A DNA stretch of 64,000 nt from assembly GCF_001662485.1 (NCBI RefSeq), contig NZ_JMTM01000017.1, positions 1-64,000 of the forward strand, in the 5' to 3' direction. Below, one piece after another: positions 62,680 through 64,000 of the stretch. The notes beneath the pieces are model-generated. The model saw only the letters and a list, made by a program, of their open reading frames with translations. It made no database searches and was not told where the DNA came from. Made by a program: the position numbers and the translations under genes. How positions within the stretch are numbered: the stretch's first letter is position 1; each line of letters starts with the position of its first letter. Origin of the DNA: Flavobacterium succinicans. Its GTDB lineage: Bacteria > Bacteroidota > Bacteroidia > Flavobacteriales > Flavobacteriaceae.

Positions 62680-62700
62680 AAAAAAGAAGTTTGGCTTCTT
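62680..62700 (-). terminator. Terminator of the sigma factor gene
   Basis: Stem AAGAAG/CTTCTT (62684-62689 with 62695-62700), 5-base loop, with an A run on the low side that gives U residues on the minus strand. The stem is short. Confidence 0.6.
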
Positions 62701-62707
62701 GATGAAA

Positions 62708-63259
62708 TTAGCGTTTTTGTTGGATAATTTCGGCTAGTAACTTTTTAGCTCTCAGAAGTTTGATTTTTACATTACTGATGGGTTCATCAATTTTGGTGGC
62801 AATTTCTTGATAACTTAATTCTTGAAAATAGCGTAATTGTATGACTTCTTGATAATGCGGTTTTAATTCTTTGATGAATTGCAACAATCGAGATAAATTT
62901 TGTTCCGTAATCAATTCATCTTCCGCTGATGGAGTTGTGTCGGCAATGTTTTGTGCTTGACGGTCTTGTTCTTCGGTGATTTCTACAAAAAGATTTGATT
63001 TTTTCTTGCGCAATAAGTCAATATGAACATTTTTTGCAATGGCAATGAGCCAAGTATTGAATTGAAATTCGCTGTTGTAGGTGCTAATTTTATCGAATGC
63101 TTTAGAGAAAGTTTCGATAGTGATGTCTTCCGCATCGGTTTCGTTTTCGGTTCTTTTGAGCATAAAGCCGTAAACTTCATTCCAGTAATGATCTAGAATG
63201 AAAGTAAAGGCGATTTGATCTCCTTTTTTAGCTTTTTCAATTTTTTTGTTTATTTCCAA
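62708..63259 (-). CDS. ECF-type RNA polymerase sigma factor
   Basis: A 183-aa sigma-70 family protein with only regions 2 ('GFMLKRTENETDAEDITIET', about 32-51) and 4 ('ELSYQEIATKIDEPISNVKI', about 147-166), as in ECF factors. No anti-sigma gene is adjacent on the downstream side. Its start overlaps the preceding glycosyltransferase by 10 bases, so the two are co-translated. It may control envelope functions. Confidence 0.93.
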   Translation of the reverse strand: MEINKKIEKAKKGDQIAFTFILDHYWNEVYGFMLKRTENETDAEDITIETFSKAFDKISTYNSEFQFNTWLIAIAKNVHIDLLRKKKSNLFVEITEEQDRQAQNIADTTPSAEDELITEQNLSRLLQFIKELKPHYQEVIQLRYFQELSYQEIATKIDEPISNVKIKLLRAKKLLAEIIQQKR

Positions 63260-64000
63260 TGTACAGGTTTTGAAAAAATATTGGTAATAAAGATATTGAT
63301 TTGCATTAATAAAAGCCAGATTTCAAGTAAAGGATACCAATAGATGATGTCTTTTTCTTTTAACTTTTTGGCGCCTATTCCAAAACTTATCCAAGTAAAA
63401 AGATAGCGAAATGCGATTAAACTCCCAACGATAATCCACTGGTATTGATAAGCCAATAAAATTACGCCCACTACTAAGAATAATAATTGAGTGCAATAAA
63501 ATATTCCCAATTGAATTTGGTCACTTAGTTTGTAATGCTCTGCTGTGGCAATATGTCTTCTTTTTTGGTTGAACCACTCCTTGTATGTTTTTTTAGGTTC
63601 AGAATACGTAAAGCTTTCTGGTGTGATGGCAATAGTAGTATTCTCAGAATTCGCTGCTTGATTGATAAATAAATCATCGTCGCCAGAGCGTACTTGTATG
63701 TGGTCAATAAATCCGTTTACGTCAAAAAAAACTTCTTTTTTGTAGGCTAAATTGCGGCCAACACCCATGTATGGCTTTCCTATTTTGGCCCAAGAAAAAT
63801 ATTGAATAGCTGTTAAAACCGTTTCATATCTAATGATTTTATTCAAAAATGAATTGGCGATTTTAGTATAACCTCCATAGCCTAACACAATTTTTTTGTC
63901 TCGGTCAAAATGAGCGGACATATTGGTAATCCAGTCTTTGGTAAGTGGGAAGCAATCTGCATCGGTGAATAACAAATGCTCATGCTTTGCGGCTTTAATC
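63250..64000 (-). CDS. Family 2 glycosyltransferase, N-terminus beyond the window
   Basis: The open frame runs off the right edge, so only about 250 C-terminal residues are seen. The visible part begins 'IKAAKHEHLLFTDADC', the usual GT2 catalytic stretch with DxD (D-A-D). Then comes 'RSGDDDLFINQAA' and 'QKRRHIATAEHY' (the ED and Q(Q/R)RRW-like motifs), and two or three C-terminal membrane helices. Such enzymes make or extend polysaccharides or glycolipids at the inner membrane. It overlaps the sigma factor gene by 10 bases. Confidence 0.9.
   Translation of the reverse strand, partial: IKAAKHEHLLFTDADCFPLTKDWITNMSAHFDRDKKIVLGYGGYTKIANSFLNKIIRYETVLTAIQYFSWAKIGKPYMGVGRNLAYKKEVFFDVNGFIDHIQVRSGDDDLFINQAANSENTTIAITPESFTYSEPKKTYKEWFNQKRRHIATAEHYKLSDQIQLGIFYCTQLLFLVVGVILLAYQYQWIIVGSLIAFRYLFTWISFGIGAKKLKEKDIIYWYPLLEIWLLLMQINIFITNIFSKPVHWK

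Overview
The window reads as a chromosome segment of a Flavobacterium-like member of the Bacteroidota. This rests on low GC, the near absence of Shine-Dalgarno sites, many Bacteroidota-type -7 promoter boxes (TAnnTTTG), Bacteroidota surface-lipoprotein signals, a carboxypeptidase-regulatory/TonB-plug receptor, an exosortase K with its MSEP-CTERM partner, and several repeat types typical of flavobacterial intergenic DNA. The species cannot be named from the sequence alone. No rRNA, tRNA, CRISPR array or complete insertion sequence was seen.

Layout. 1-7.4 kb: a (TTAC)n microsatellite, then a minus-strand run (DUF4369 lipoprotein, M61 peptidase, small DUF2805 protein, sterol-desaturase-like hydroxylase, AlkB, aquaporin, DoxX, EamA). 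7.8-12.5 kb: a LysR regulator divergent from a tight plus-strand run ending in tsaC/sua5 and an SbtA-type bicarbonate transporter. 12.6-22.1 kb: lipoprotein, htpG, lipocalin-like and OmpA lipoproteins, an orphan ABC ATPase, a secreted S9 peptidase and a ketoacyl-ACP synthase III. 22.1-31 kb: the accessory region. It holds a restriction-modification system (PLD-type nuclease, N6-adenine methylase, two small HTH regulators with visible operators), a MntA/HepT toxin-antitoxin pair between two copies of a ~142-bp structured direct repeat, a candidate Flavo-1-like RNA, a FAD monooxygenase with a DnaJ-type zinc-finger N-terminus, clustered REP-like hairpins, and an intact antitoxin beside a ParE toxin pseudogene.

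31-42.6 kb: an outer-membrane receptor, argS, a two-SGNH plus MBOAT O-acetylation operon, a second Flavo-1-like element, ffh and folD. 42.7-48.5 kb: two transcription units sharing an ACTTTG-N5-CAAAGTACTTT operator (membrane protein plus winged-helix regulator; DUF4153/DUF4173-like protein), then exosortase K overlapping the gene of its apparent MSEP-CTERM substrate. 48.7-50.6 kb: HxlR regulator divergent from an Old Yellow Enzyme operon. 50.7-64 kb: rluF, an alpha/beta hydrolase, a coiled-coil protein with a cysteine-less zinc ribbon, a Nif3-like protein, lpxK, purine nucleoside phosphorylase, a TPR hybrid histidine kinase translationally coupled to gapA, lipA, tonB, an ECF sigma factor and a glycosyltransferase cut by the window end.

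Most of the window is core metabolism and envelope biology. The most unusual parts are the 22-31 kb defence/mobile region, the Flavo-1-like pair, the shared operator at 42.7/43.7 kb and the exosortase K pair. All family calls come from reading the sequence; no database search was run.
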